Under the pieces are notes generated by a model. It had not been told where the DNA came from, did not search any database, and worked only from the letters and a program-made list of their open reading frames with translations. From positions 204,911 to 268,910 of the forward strand of contig NZ_PDHM01000008.1 of NCBI RefSeq assembly GCF_002573715.1: 64,000 nt of DNA, read 5' to 3'. The position numbers and the translations under genes were made by a program. Shown here one piece after another: positions 1-8,855 of this stretch (position 1 is its first letter; each line of letters opens with the position of its first letter). Source of the DNA: Paenibacillus sp. EZ-K15 (GTDB lineage Bacteria > Bacillota > Bacilli > Paenibacillales > Paenibacillaceae).

Positions 1-14
1 ATAAGTATGTTGTT

Positions 15-44
15 AAGAACCTGAGGTCAGCGTCTCAGGTTCTT
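15..44. terminator. Perfect 11-bp inverted repeat, probable end of the upstream gene
   Basis: AAGAACCTGAG (15-25) pairs perfectly with CTCAGGTTCTT (34-44) around an 8-nt loop. No strong U-tract follows, so termination is inferred from the hairpin and its place before the next ribosome site. Confidence 0.4.
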
Positions 45-68
45 GACGCTTTGAAAGGAGAATGTCCC

Positions 69-980
69 ATGTCATCATTTGCAGCACCCACGAATGTACC
101 GGCTTACCTAATCAGCAACTATCTTCCGTTTAATCTGTTTCAAGCACAGCCCTATGGCAATGCCCTGTTCTCCTCTCACTGGCATGATCAGGTTATGGAG
201 ATTATCTTCGTCGTAAAAGGTCGGATGCAGCTTTTTATAGAAGGCTATTCGTATGTGGGAGAAGAAGGGGATATAATCTTGATTGAAGAAGGCCAAATTC
301 ATGGGGCGTACTTAATGGAGAAGGAAGAAGTTCCGGAATATTATGCGGTTTTAATCAATAAATCCATTCTGTTAACTGCGGAATCGATGCACATCGTTCA
401 TGAACCGTTATTGAATGGGAAGCTGTCATTTCCCCGATGTTTACGAGCTGAGGATGATAACTATAATGACTTGAAAGAATTGATTCTAAATATTGCTGCT
501 GAATATAAATCGAAAAAGAGTGGATACGAATTGGTCATCAAATCCTATCTCTATCGGCTTATCGTGACACTGACACGAGTATATGGTTATGAGGTTAGTA
601 ACAGTAAAGCGGAAGGAGTAAACCGAAGAAGGATCGAGGAACTTCGTGACGTCATGATGTATGTAGAAGAACATTACGGAGAGCAGTTCACACTGAACGA
701 TATTTCGAAGCTCGCTAGGATGAGCCCTTATCATTTCTGTAGGACGTTTAAAAAGATAACCGGACAAACGTTTGTAGAGTATGTTAATCTATGCCGAATT
801 AGAAAAGGGGAGGAGATGATTATGAATTCTAGTTTACCCATTACACAAATTGCTCACCGGGTGGGATTTAATAATATTAACTATTTTAACAGAGTATTTA
901 GAAAATATAGGCTGTGCTCGCCTTCCGAATTCCGTAAACAAGCGGCGCAAGGTTTACATGGATCCACTGAACTCAACTAG
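69..980 (+). CDS. AraC family transcriptional regulator
   Basis: DNA-binding regulator of 303 aa. The N-terminal half looks like a cupin sensor domain (HDQVMEIIFVVKG, then EEGDIILIEEGQIHG). The last 100 residues hold two helix-turn-helix units, LNDISKLARMSPYHFCRTFK and ITQIAHRVGFNNINYFNRVF, the usual AraC arrangement. An in-frame TTG lies at 51, but ATG 69 has AAAGGAG (54-60) at proper spacing and is preferred. It converges on the binding-protein gene downstream and probably controls sugar genes here or left of the window. The ligand cannot be read from the sequence. Confidence 0.9.
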   Translation: MSSFAAPTNVPAYLISNYLPFNLFQAQPYGNALFSSHWHDQVMEIIFVVKGRMQLFIEGYSYVGEEGDIILIEEGQIHGAYLMEKEEVPEYYAVLINKSILLTAESMHIVHEPLLNGKLSFPRCLRAEDDNYNDLKELILNIAAEYKSKKSGYELVIKSYLYRLIVTLTRVYGYEVSNSKAEGVNRRRIEELRDVMMYVEEHYGEQFTLNDISKLARMSPYHFCRTFKKITGQTFVEYVNLCRIRKGEEMIMNSSLPITQIAHRVGFNNINYFNRVFRKYRLCSPSEFRKQAAQGLHGSTELN

Positions 981-991
981 TCAAACAACAT

Positions 992-1060
992 ATCCCCTCC
1001 AAGTTCACTTCACTCATCTCTCTTCGCAAGAGATGGTTTGAGTATCTACTTAAAGGGGAT
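992..1060. terminator. Large nested hairpin between convergent genes
   Basis: ATCCCCT (992-998) pairs with AGGGGAT (1054-1060), with AAGT/ACTT inside. The core is CATCTCT (1015-1021) with AGAGATG (1029-1035). It fills the gap between a plus and a minus gene end, which fits a bidirectional terminator. Confidence 0.5.
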
Positions 1061-1078
1061 CACATCGTTCGTGTATTA

Positions 1079-2482
1079 CTATTTCGTGTTTTCTAGTTGT
1101 GTTCTGGCCTCTGCAACTGCTGCTTCGCCTTCTTCTTTCGTAATTCTTAGAAATTCCTGTACATTCATATCGGAATCAGCAAACTTTGCGAGGTCAAGTT
1201 TGACAAATTGATCCCATAAGCTTTGTCTGCCACTATGGGTTGCTGGAGTTAGCTTAAACACAGAAGTGACATCTTGCCCAGCATAATTATCTATTCCGGA
1301 ACCATACTGATCGGCAACCTCGGTAAGCACAGGGCCGGATGCCATCGATTGAGCGATTTTCGTCTGATTCGGAACAGATACATATTCCTTCAACACGCTG
1401 AATGCCGCATCTTTATGTTCGCTGGAGCTGGAAATGACCATCGGTGTAGTCCCTAAAACAGGGCCAATCGTTGGTTGATCCGCCCATACAGGCACAGACA
1501 GCATCGCTATTTTGTCCTTTAAATATTCTACATCTTCAAACGGATTTCCATGAACGAAGTATGCGGTCCAAGTAACGGTCATTGCAGCTTGTTTTTGCCC
1601 GAATAAATCGGCGTTCTTCGCTTCTTCAGATCTTACACCCGGTATACTATAATACTTCTTCATCAGTTCTAAATATTTCGTAAATGCAGGATCTTTCGTA
1701 ATGAGCACTTCGCCTGTGTCCGGATCTGTCTTATTCACTGCAAGTTCATTGAGCGGTACTGCGGCGCCATCCCCTGTGTTCCCATAGCCGCCGAGTTCAA
1801 GTCCGAGATAAGAAACACCATTGCGCTGTCCTGTCATTTTTTTAGCCAAGTCGAATGCCTGGTCCCAAGTCATCGTCTCTGTAGGGTAAGGCACGCCGAA
1901 TAAATCAAATATCTCCTTATTGTAGAAGAGGGACAGATAGCCTGTTCCATCAGGAATACCGATTAACCTTCCCTCAGAATCTAGTGATCGAATATAGGAG
2001 ACGAGACTTGGATTTAACGAATGGATATCGAAATCGTGGCTTTTTGCTAATTCATCAAGCGGATATATGACGTCTAAATGTTCTATTTCACTAATCCCAT
2101 GGTTCGGAAAAATAATATCAGGATTGATTCCGCTTGCAAACAACTCCTGCAGCGACGCGGATTTACACTCACATGCCACCATTTCTATATTTACATTGGG
2201 CAGCTTCTCATCAATCTCTTGGAATCGATTATTAAATATTTCTTCTCCCCACGGAAATGCCACAGTTACTGTAACAGGGTCCGTGGGTGTTCCTTCTACT
2301 GGCGGCAAGTCTTTCGACGCCTCGGTTACATTGGTTTCTTGGTTCGGTGCCGGGCTCTCTTCTACCGAGCTAACTTCTTTATTGATTGCATCGTGTTCGT
2401 TCGTATTTCCACAAGCGATGACAAGGGTGCATAACATCACAAATAGTAAAAGAATGGTCCAGCTTTTCTTTACCAATTTCAT
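1079..2482 (-). CDS. Extracellular solute-binding lipoprotein (family 1, sugar type)
   Basis: ABC-transporter binding protein of 467 aa, anchored outside the membrane. The N-terminus has a lysine-rich start, a hydrophobic core and the lipobox LVIAC with Cys24. An acidic, Ser/Thr-rich linker follows, then a family-1 type binding fold (DLFGVPYPTETMTWDQAFDL). GGAGGT sits 6 nt before the ATG. A near-consensus cre site lies just upstream at 2506-2520. It is clearly paralogous to the protein at 3778-5172. No permease or ATPase gene is next to it in this window, so its transporter partner is unknown. Confidence 0.9.
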   Translation of the reverse strand: MKLVKKSWTILLLFVMLCTLVIACGNTNEHDAINKEVSSVEESPAPNQETNVTEASKDLPPVEGTPTDPVTVTVAFPWGEEIFNNRFQEIDEKLPNVNIEMVACECKSASLQELFASGINPDIIFPNHGISEIEHLDVIYPLDELAKSHDFDIHSLNPSLVSYIRSLDSEGRLIGIPDGTGYLSLFYNKEIFDLFGVPYPTETMTWDQAFDLAKKMTGQRNGVSYLGLELGGYGNTGDGAAVPLNELAVNKTDPDTGEVLITKDPAFTKYLELMKKYYSIPGVRSEEAKNADLFGQKQAAMTVTWTAYFVHGNPFEDVEYLKDKIAMLSVPVWADQPTIGPVLGTTPMVISSSSEHKDAAFSVLKEYVSVPNQTKIAQSMASGPVLTEVADQYGSGIDNYAGQDVTSVFKLTPATHSGRQSLWDQFVKLDLAKFADSDMNVQEFLRITKEEGEAAVAEARTQLENTK

Positions 2483-2505
2483 GTAGAGACCTCCAATTCA
2501 TTTGA

Positions 2506-2520
2506 ATGTAAGCGTTTGCC
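2506..2520. promoter_or_regulatory. Candidate cre (CcpA) site
   Basis: ATGTAAGCGTTTGCC matches the cre consensus WTGNAANCGNWNNCW at all but the last position. It lies between divergent starts, 24 nt upstream of the binding-protein ATG. Catabolite control is inferred. Confidence 0.5.
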
Positions 2521-2545
2521 AAGGTGGGTTCCATTCGATGCATAA

Positions 2546-3541
2546 GTGGAAATCCGGATGCCTTCATTCTATATTGAAAAAGAGATGGAGTCTCTGCATA
2601 GCTTTGCGCACTTGTTGGACTATTTTGCTGATTATCAGCCAATATGTGAAGAAGGTGAAATCGTGATGTATGATAAGCTTCCAGTCTTGAATCCAGAGGA
2701 AACGATCCCCTTATTGCAGGATCAATTCTATTACCCACCGTATATAACGCTTGCCCATATGTACAAACCTCCAGCGGGTTGGTTTATGATACCTCAACAG
2801 ATTAGTCAATACCAGCTTCTATATGGAGTCGATGGGAAGGCAGATAATATTATGAATGGCGTTAAGTGTCCGCTTGGAAAAGGGGATATTTACATCATTC
2901 GACCCGGTGCTGTTCGTTCATTGCAACCATCTAGAAACGAGCCATACGTGGGAATAACCATTTCATTTCATTTTGGAATGTCAAAGTCACCTATAGAATT
3001 CATGTTTGGAAATGACTACATTAGGGGGCGCGATCCAGATGGATCATTACTAGGCAAACTCATCCCCTTAATTCAGGCAATCCAGCAGCATACCTTGTCA
3101 AGCAATATGCTTGCGCAAGGACTATTGCTGCAAATATTGCATGATTTGGCTAACCCTGTGGATGGAGCAGCAAAGCTAACCACGAAAATCAATCCGAAAA
3201 TGGTGAAAATCTGTAATTACATTAAAGAAAATTATAGTATGAGGATTCGTTTAGATACGTTAAGCGAGATGACGGGGCTGAGCAGAAATTATATTATACG
3301 GCAATTTCGCAAGTGTTACGGTATGACACCGTCTGATTACCTGGCTATGATTCGTATAGAGAAGGCAAAGCAGCTTGCGCTTGAAACTGATCTTACGATC
3401 AGTGAGATTGCGAACCAGGTCGGATATACGGAACTGCATTCATTTAGTCGAATGTTCAAAAAACGAATGGGAATCAGCCTAAGTCAGTTTAATGCAACAC
3501 TCATATCGTCACTCGATATCGTCTCCCCCCTAGAAGATTAA
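2546..3541 (+). CDS. AraC family transcriptional regulator
   Basis: Regulator of up to 331 aa. A cupin-like half (KGDIYIIRPGAVRSLQP) is followed by a C-terminal AraC double helix-turn-helix (LDTLSEMTGLSRNYIIRQFR, then ISEIANQVGYTELHSFSRMF). The start is uncertain. GTG 2546 gives the longest frame but has only a distant GGTGGG; ATG 2558 and ATG 2586 are alternatives. It lies divergent to one binding-protein gene and directly upstream of its paralogue, so it probably senses the same sugar and controls one or both. A short hairpin, CCCCCC...GGGGGG with a T-run, overlaps and follows its stop. Confidence 0.88.
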   Translation: MEIRMPSFYIEKEMESLHSFAHLLDYFADYQPICEEGEIVMYDKLPVLNPEETIPLLQDQFYYPPYITLAHMYKPPAGWFMIPQQISQYQLLYGVDGKADNIMNGVKCPLGKGDIYIIRPGAVRSLQPSRNEPYVGITISFHFGMSKSPIEFMFGNDYIRGRDPDGSLLGKLIPLIQAIQQHTLSSNMLAQGLLLQILHDLANPVDGAAKLTTKINPKMVKICNYIKENYSMRIRLDTLSEMTGLSRNYIIRQFRKCYGMTPSDYLAMIRIEKAKQLALETDLTISEIANQVGYTELHSFSRMFKKRMGISLSQFNATLISSLDIVSPLED

Positions 3542-3624
3542 CAGGGGGGATTTTTGTTATAAAAGTGTTACTCTGGGCTAAATACTTCCAAGGGTTTGCC
3601 GAGTAAACTATGAATTAGATCGAT

Positions 3625-3639
3625 TTGAAAACGCTTCCG
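3625..3639. promoter_or_regulatory. Candidate cre (CcpA) site
   Basis: TTGAAAACGCTTCCG fits the cre consensus at 14 of 15 positions, about 140 nt before the second binding-protein gene. The first binding-protein gene has an equivalent site, which supports shared catabolite control. Confidence 0.45.
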
Positions 3640-3777
3640 AGGTCTAGTGGAGTTCAAGTTCAATTCAGTATTAGCCTATTAAAATGTAAGAAGTCCGGAT
3701 CGAATGGCTTTTGGATTCATTTAATTCATTCTTTTCACATCGGTATTATGGATTTGATGAAGTAGGAGGGGTTATGT

Positions 3778-5172
3778 ATGAAAAAAAGTAGTCGGAAAAG
3801 TCTAGGCCTGCTGTTAATGATGTGTCTCTTGTTCCTCCTCGTTCTGGGGGCATGTTCATCAGGAGGAGGCGGTGAAGCAGCAAGTGATAAGCCGGATACA
3901 ACAGAGTCAACAGAGGGAACGAATGCGAATATAGAAGAGCAAGAAGAGAAGCCCAAGCCTGTAGAAGTGAAACAATTCTCGAATGAACCTGTTACGTTAA
4001 AGGTAGCAACCCAATGGGGCGAAGAAAATTTCCAGAACAATTTTGTTCAAGATATGAAGGAGCTTGTTCCCCATATTACATTTGAATATGTCGATTGGAA
4101 TGGAACGGCTGAAGGGATCCAGGAGATTAACAGCTCTGGGACGGTGGTTGACTTACTAACGCCCAACCTTGGGGTGGATGTGCTGCTCGATCTCGATATG
4201 GTACAGCCGCTAGATGAGATGGTAGTGGAGTATGGGATCGATTTGAGCACCGTTGACCCTTCGTTCATAGCCCTGATTCGTTCCCAAGACCCTGAAGGAC
4301 GGTTGATCGGATTGACGGGCAATGGAGGGATTTATGGTCTCTTCTACAATAAAGAAGTATTCGACTTATTCGGTGTTCCTTATCCGAAAGACAACATGAC
4401 TTGGGATGAAATCATTGACCTTGCTAAGAAAACGACAGGTACCCGTGATGGAAATCAATACGTAGGATTGGAGTTCGGCTCGGATACGGTGGATGCTGCT
4501 CTCTTACAACTATCTATAACATTGACAGATCCTGATACCGGGGAATTGTTATTGTCTAAAGATCCGAAGTTTACGAAATATATGGAACTGATGAAAAAAA
4601 TATATAGTATCCCAGGCATCTACAATCCGGAAGAACCGGATAAGTTTATGCAAAAAACAGCTGCGATGGAAATCAACTGGCATGGTTTCCTGACTTGGTT
4701 TGGAGGGGAGACCCCGGAGGAAAGAGCAGAATTCAAGAAAGACATGGACATTCTGCCGGTTCCATCCTGGTCCGACATCCCACAAACGGCTCCAGCGGTT
4801 CATACGGCGCCTACCGTAATTAACCCGTATAGCGAGAATAAAGAAGCAGCGCTGCAAGTACTTCAAGCCATTATTTCAATAGAGAATCAAACGAAGGCTA
4901 CAAGAAAAGGCACGATCCCGGCTGCATCCGATGTGGAAATTCGCAAACAGTTTGGTGCCGACAATCCAGATCATCAAGGCAAAAATGTAATGGCGATGTT
5001 CCAAAATCAGTTTGCGCTCCCTCCTGCTAGAGCAAGTGTGTGGGATAAATACGTTGATTTGAATGGGGCTATGCAAAAGTTTGCGACCTCGGACATGAAC
5101 ATCCCAGAGTTTATTCGGGTGCTTGAAGAGGAATCAGCGATCAAGATTAAGGATGCCAAGAATAAAGAGTAA
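3778..5172 (+). CDS. Extracellular solute-binding lipoprotein (family 1, sugar type)
   Basis: Binding protein of 464 aa with a signal peptide and lipobox LGAC (Cys26), then a Gly/Glu-rich linker and the binding fold. It shares long blocks with the protein at 1079-2482, such as DLFGVPYP..MTWD..DLAKK, so the two arose by duplication. AGGAGGGG (3764-3771) sets the start. The GH16 gene follows after 47 nt and is probably cotranscribed, which suggests a beta-glucan oligosaccharide ligand. No permease genes are adjacent. The specific ligand is an inference. Confidence 0.9.
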   Translation: MKKSSRKSLGLLLMMCLLFLLVLGACSSGGGGEAASDKPDTTESTEGTNANIEEQEEKPKPVEVKQFSNEPVTLKVATQWGEENFQNNFVQDMKELVPHITFEYVDWNGTAEGIQEINSSGTVVDLLTPNLGVDVLLDLDMVQPLDEMVVEYGIDLSTVDPSFIALIRSQDPEGRLIGLTGNGGIYGLFYNKEVFDLFGVPYPKDNMTWDEIIDLAKKTTGTRDGNQYVGLEFGSDTVDAALLQLSITLTDPDTGELLLSKDPKFTKYMELMKKIYSIPGIYNPEEPDKFMQKTAAMEINWHGFLTWFGGETPEERAEFKKDMDILPVPSWSDIPQTAPAVHTAPTVINPYSENKEAALQVLQAIISIENQTKATRKGTIPAASDVEIRKQFGADNPDHQGKNVMAMFQNQFALPPARASVWDKYVDLNGAMQKFATSDMNIPEFIRVLEEESAIKIKDAKNKE

Positions 5173-5219
5173 GAGAGTTTCAGACAAAATAGACGTACGG
5201 AATAGGAGCGAGTAAAATC

Positions 5220-6455
5220 ATGACAGATATGTTGCATAAGGAAGGCTGGACCCTCGTATTTCATGAAGAATTTGATGGGGAAACGCTCGACCAGACGAAG
5301 TTCTCACCCTACGGGTTATCCCATTGGAAGACGTTAGATGAAGCAGAGGCGACCTATCAATTACGTGATAGTTGTATCGTTTTACAACTGCCTGATGAGC
5401 ATAAGCGCGTATCCGCTATTGTTACGGGGATGCGAGATGGACTACACCGTTACGGTGATGATCTCGGACTAAACCATCATGATCGTGCCTTCATGAACCT
5501 TGTGACGAAATATGGTTACTTCGAGGTACGTGCGAAGGTGGCGAAAGGGAGCGGGCTTAATTCAGCTTGGTGGATGATCGGGTTCGAAAATGAGAAGGAG
5601 CAAAATGCTGAAATCGACATTTTTGAAATGTTAGGCAAAGATACGCGTTTACTGAATACGACCCTTCATTCATTACGTGATACGAAGTTGAAGTACGCCC
5701 ATATTCCGTATCGTACAGATGTAGACTTATCTGAAGATTTTCACGTATACGGCTTTGAGTGGGATGAATCCGGTATGAAGTTCTACCTGGATCATGAGCT
5801 ATATTGGGAAATCGATCAGTCACCGGATTATCCGATGGTTACATTGCTCCAGATTAATGATGGCGATGGGGGATGGATTGGCGACCTGGATCGATCCATT
5901 CCGTATCCGAAGGAGTTCCTCGTAGATTATTTAAGGGTGTATAAGCGTGAAGGGATGCCTATGGAGCTCACTCCGCTGGAAGGCAAAGAAGGCAATCTCG
6001 CCCGGTTTGCCATTAGCGGTGTAGGTAACGATATTACCTGGGGAGATTTGTATAATGCACAGTCGCATATATGTTATATCAATGACGGCGATTCGAATAC
6101 CGCTTTAATCAGCAAACCGGAAGAGTCATTACCTCACTATATTTATTTGGATTGGATGGAACCGCAAGCATTTGATACGGTATCGTTAACGACACGAGCT
6201 GGATTGAAGCAAGGTCCGACACAGTGGGATATTGAAGTATCTCCAGATGGTGTAACCGATTGGCGTAAAGTGGGGGAGTCAGGGCAGGTCGCATGGAGCC
6301 AACGTGAGGATGAGTTAGATACGCACGAAGTCAGGTTTGCCCAAGTAGAGCAGGCTAAGTCGATTCGATTGGTTATTCAAGCCTTCAATGGGAGTCAAGA
6401 AGCAGGAACGTATCTTATCCAGGACATAGCTGTCTATTTGAGCACAAAGGCGTAG
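5220..6455 (+). CDS. GH16-family glycoside hydrolase with C-terminal discoidin-like domain
   Basis: Protein of 411 aa. Residues 10-240 show the GH16 fold (WTLVFHEEFDGETLD near the N-terminus) and the catalytic motif ExDxxE as EIDIFE, giving E131, D133 and E136. Residues about 265-410 look like an F5/8 type C (discoidin/CBM32-like) carbohydrate-binding domain. GH16 enzymes cleave beta-1,3/1,4-glucans or galactans. There is no signal peptide, which is unusual for the family and suggests cleavage of imported oligosaccharides in the cytoplasm. AGGAG at 5204-5208 fixes the start. It follows a sugar-binding lipoprotein gene. The substrate is not resolved. Confidence 0.85.
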   Translation: MTDMLHKEGWTLVFHEEFDGETLDQTKFSPYGLSHWKTLDEAEATYQLRDSCIVLQLPDEHKRVSAIVTGMRDGLHRYGDDLGLNHHDRAFMNLVTKYGYFEVRAKVAKGSGLNSAWWMIGFENEKEQNAEIDIFEMLGKDTRLLNTTLHSLRDTKLKYAHIPYRTDVDLSEDFHVYGFEWDESGMKFYLDHELYWEIDQSPDYPMVTLLQINDGDGGWIGDLDRSIPYPKEFLVDYLRVYKREGMPMELTPLEGKEGNLARFAISGVGNDITWGDLYNAQSHICYINDGDSNTALISKPEESLPHYIYLDWMEPQAFDTVSLTTRAGLKQGPTQWDIEVSPDGVTDWRKVGESGQVAWSQREDELDTHEVRFAQVEQAKSIRLVIQAFNGSQEAGTYLIQDIAVYLSTKA

Positions 6456-6496
6456 TGTTGGTGGCCATAGCTCTTTTTTCATGCTTTGAGTAAGGA

Positions 6497-6535
6497 CACT
6501 CGTGACTTCAGTCATGAGTGGAATTGCGTTTTTTC
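6497..6535 (+). terminator. Probable terminator after the GH16 gene
   Basis: CACTCGTGAC (6497-6506) pairs with GTCATGAGTG (6511-6520) with one wobble. A T-run follows about 10 nt later. Confidence 0.45.
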
Positions 6536-6572
6536 CTCCTTAGAATCATCGCAAATGCCCCAGAGTGCTCTG

Positions 6573-6689
6573 GATAAGTACTCGATGTTGGAGGCGGCTA
6601 AAGAAATGGGAATTTTTGTAGAGGCTTGTAAAAAACGAGTTCAGCGAGCGAAGAAGAAGTTGAGAAAAAGTTTTGAAAAAATGGTTTAA
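6573..6689 (+). pseudogene. 3' remnant of an ECF-type sigma factor
   Basis: The reading frame ending at 6689 encodes AAKEMGIFVEACKKRVQRAK and a basic tail. This resembles sigma-70 region 4.2, with its helix-turn-helix and the KKRVQRAKKKL recognition helix. No region 2 is present upstream, and the preceding sequence is the terminator region of the GH16 gene. It is therefore read as a truncated remnant rather than a gene. Confidence 0.45.
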
Positions 6690-6853
6690 ACAGCTGACAG
6701 CATACAAAAAAAGGCCAAGCGTTCTGGTCCAAAGGAACAACGGAGTAGTACCGTTTCCGCATATCTGAGTGTACGGGCAGCAACACCTTGAACTATAATA
6801 AGGGACGTGGCATTCAATGGAAAAATTCAATCGCGAATGAATAGGAGAACAGG

Positions 6854-7888
6854 ATGAACAAACAAAAAATGGCCGTCATCGGCTTAGGGCACATGGGACG
6901 GCATATGATTCACCGCTTACTGCCGCAATATACGGAGAAGATCGAGCTAGTCGCCGTTTGCGACAGTGATGAATCCAGTCTGCTCCGGGAAGTCGCAGAA
7001 GCAGGGATTGGTCCACGGCTGTACACCGACTATTGCCAGCTGCTGGACGAGGTAACGCTTGACCTGGTGTATATCGCGGTTCCGCCGTCCCTGCATTATG
7101 ACGTGGCCCGGATCGCATTTGAGAAAGGCATCCATGTCTTCTGCGAGAAGCCGCTGGCGAACAGCCTGACCGAAGCCCGGAGTCTGGTGGAGCTGGCCGA
7201 GAAGGCAAATAGGCTCCATGCGGTTCATTTCTCGCTTCCGCTTGACCCGGCCGTTCTGAAGCTGCAGGGATTGCTTGAGGAGCAGGTGATCGGCCAGATC
7301 CAAAGCATGGATCTGTACCTGGAGTTTCCGCAGTGGCCCAGGGCCTGGCAGCAGAATCCTTGGATTACGTCAAGACAGCAGGGCGGATATCTTCTGGAGG
7401 TTGGCATTCACTGGATCCAGATGATCCAGCAGGTGTTCGGACCGATTACGCATGTGAAGAGCGAGATCGAGTTTCCGCCGGATTCGAATCAGTCCGAAAG
7501 CCGTGTCCAGGCCGTTCTCAGATTACATAATGATATCGAGATTCGTCTGTCGGGAACCGACCAACGGGAAGGGGATGAGCGTGTCTCCCTGGTAGTCCAC
7601 GGTGAGGAAGGAACCTTGGCATTGGAGAACTGGTGCAATCTGTACCGAAGCGGCAAGGATACCCATCTGCAGTCAGTACCTGTGGACGACCTCGTCAGCC
7701 CGCTGCCGATCCTGAAGCAAATCATTCAGATTTTACATGGAGAGTCCGGTCTCATTTATGATTTCTACGATGGGTATAACGCTCAGGTTATTTTGGAAGC
7801 CCTGCGTAAGTCGGGTGAGGGCTTTACGGATGTAAGGCCTCACTTGATGGGGGACAGACAAGAGGTGGGATTTATTGTAACGCCTTGA
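6854..7888 (+). CDS. Gfo/Idh/MocA family NAD(P)-dependent oxidoreductase
   Basis: Cytosolic dehydrogenase of 344 aa. The N-terminal Rossmann fold starts with VIGLGHMG (GxGxxG at residues 8-13), and FCEKPLANS is the EKP motif typical of the family. The C-terminal half is the alpha/beta substrate domain. Family members oxidise or epimerise sugars and inositols. AGGAG (6842-6846) precedes the ATG. It follows the sugar-binding and GH16 genes and may process the same carbohydrate, but it is separated from them by a terminator and a remnant. The substrate is unknown. Confidence 0.88.
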   Translation: MNKQKMAVIGLGHMGRHMIHRLLPQYTEKIELVAVCDSDESSLLREVAEAGIGPRLYTDYCQLLDEVTLDLVYIAVPPSLHYDVARIAFEKGIHVFCEKPLANSLTEARSLVELAEKANRLHAVHFSLPLDPAVLKLQGLLEEQVIGQIQSMDLYLEFPQWPRAWQQNPWITSRQQGGYLLEVGIHWIQMIQQVFGPITHVKSEIEFPPDSNQSESRVQAVLRLHNDIEIRLSGTDQREGDERVSLVVHGEEGTLALENWCNLYRSGKDTHLQSVPVDDLVSPLPILKQIIQILHGESGLIYDFYDGYNAQVILEALRKSGEGFTDVRPHLMGDRQEVGFIVTP

Positions 7889-7905
7889 TGGGCGAATGGC
7901 AAAAC

Positions 7906-7933
7906 AAGGGCGCCATCTCAGTTGGCGTCCCTT
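7906..7933 (+). terminator. Hairpin after the oxidoreductase gene
   Basis: AAGGG-CGCCA (7906-7915) pairs with TGGCG-T-CCCTT (7923-7933) with a single bulge. The U-tract is weak. Confidence 0.5.
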
Positions 7934-7969
7934 TGGTGAAGGTATTCAACGCGGTATTATTGCAGGACA

Positions 7970-8047
7970 AAATTGAGAGAACTCGGATTACCGAAGTCTG
8001 ATCTTGTAAAACTTGCACGTATGAATGAGTTTAATAGTTTGGAGTAG
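7970..8047 (+). pseudogene. 25-codon C-terminal remnant of an unknown gene
   Basis: A frame without a start reads LRELGLPKSDLVKLARMNEF plus four residues and a stop, followed at once by a strong terminator (8066-8100). The amphipathic protein-like composition and the terminator suggest the preserved 3' end of a lost gene. I do not recognise the family. Confidence 0.3.
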
Positions 8048-8065
8048 TGTGGTAGTTATGGGAAA

Positions 8066-8100
8066 GGCCGTAGAGGGTAAAGTCTACGGCCTATTATTTT
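8066..8100 (+). terminator. Rho-independent terminator
   Basis: GGCCGTAGA (8066-8074) and TCTACGGCC (8083-8091) form a perfect 9-bp stem with an 8-nt loop, followed by TATTATTTT. Confidence 0.8.
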
Positions 8101-8318
8101 GCTTAACCATGTTCTTTAAGACGAAAATGCTCACCATCAATAAAATCGGATTTCGAAGGTGGACGAGACAAACGGTCTGTTCTTTCTAGCTACTGCCGGA
8201 ACATATCCTTGAAAATTACGGTAAGGGATGAAATTACTAGATTGCATCATGGAGGTTTGAAGTGGCGAGATGTAAAAGATAAATTATATATTGATGAAAG
8301 GTAAAGGAGTTTATATAG

Positions 8319-8603
8319 ATGGATAAAATTATGACGGTTAGTCTCGCATTTGATCACAAAGAGGAGGCGACGATCTTAGTAGGTATAAATCCTGAACTTG
8401 ATTCCTTATCGTATCCCGAAATTGAATTGATGATAGAGGATCGGATCATCTTAAAACATGATGATCATGAAACTATACAAGAAGTTCAATCGATACAGAT
8501 TTCAACTTCGATGGCAAATAAAAAAAACATAGGTATTTCTATCGGTAAGAATATAACAGCAAAGGATATTCAAGTAGGTTCTGTTGTATATACATTCAAG
8601 TGA
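8319..8603 (+). CDS. Small hypothetical protein, 94 aa
   Basis: Small, acidic, beta-rich soluble protein without signal peptide or membrane segment. AAAGGAG (about 8302-8308) precedes the ATG. I do not recognise the family. The first 26 codons and the ribosome site are repeated almost exactly at 25650-25755, where the rest of the gene is missing. The gene is therefore real but has a broken paralogue 17 kb away. It stands alone between a terminator and a toxin remnant, so context gives no function. Confidence 0.6.
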   Translation: MDKIMTVSLAFDHKEEATILVGINPELDSLSYPEIELMIEDRIILKHDDHETIQEVQSIQISTSMANKKNIGISIGKNITAKDIQVGSVVYTFK

Positions 8604-8651
8604 GTGATTTATGGCCCAATAACCGATGAGATGGGGCTATTTAAAGGCTCT

Positions 8652-8745
8652 GGGTAGTTACAGGGACTAGAAATAGGTCGCTATCCCATCCGCTGGCGGC
8701 CTATTTCTTTTTGTTTGGGTTCAATTCTAAGACAAGCGTTAAAAC
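8652..8745 (-). pseudogene. Remnant of a holin-like type I toxin gene and its terminator region
   Basis: On the minus strand the last codons read VLELNPNKKK and stop (stop at 8701-8703). This matches the tail VLALNQNKKK of the intact toxin at 18332-18445. The shared 3' region with the AAATAGG...CCTATTT hairpin is also conserved (8652-8710 versus 18280-18340). The N-terminal membrane part of the toxin is lost. Confidence 0.6.
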
Positions 8746-8855
8746 AGAAAAAGAGGACACCAAGTCTCTAATAGACCTCGTGCCCTCGAAGGGTTGCATC
8801 AACTAGACTTTTACCTTTCGTCCGACGGTTTCCTATCCTCTTAGCCCAAGCGGGT

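Noticed and set aside
6742..6760. GGAGTAGTACCG-like sequence resembling a T-box antiterminator before the Gfo/Idh/MocA gene
   Set aside because: The T-box core needs TGGTACC, and the specifier stem and terminator are absent. The resemblance is limited to a few bases.
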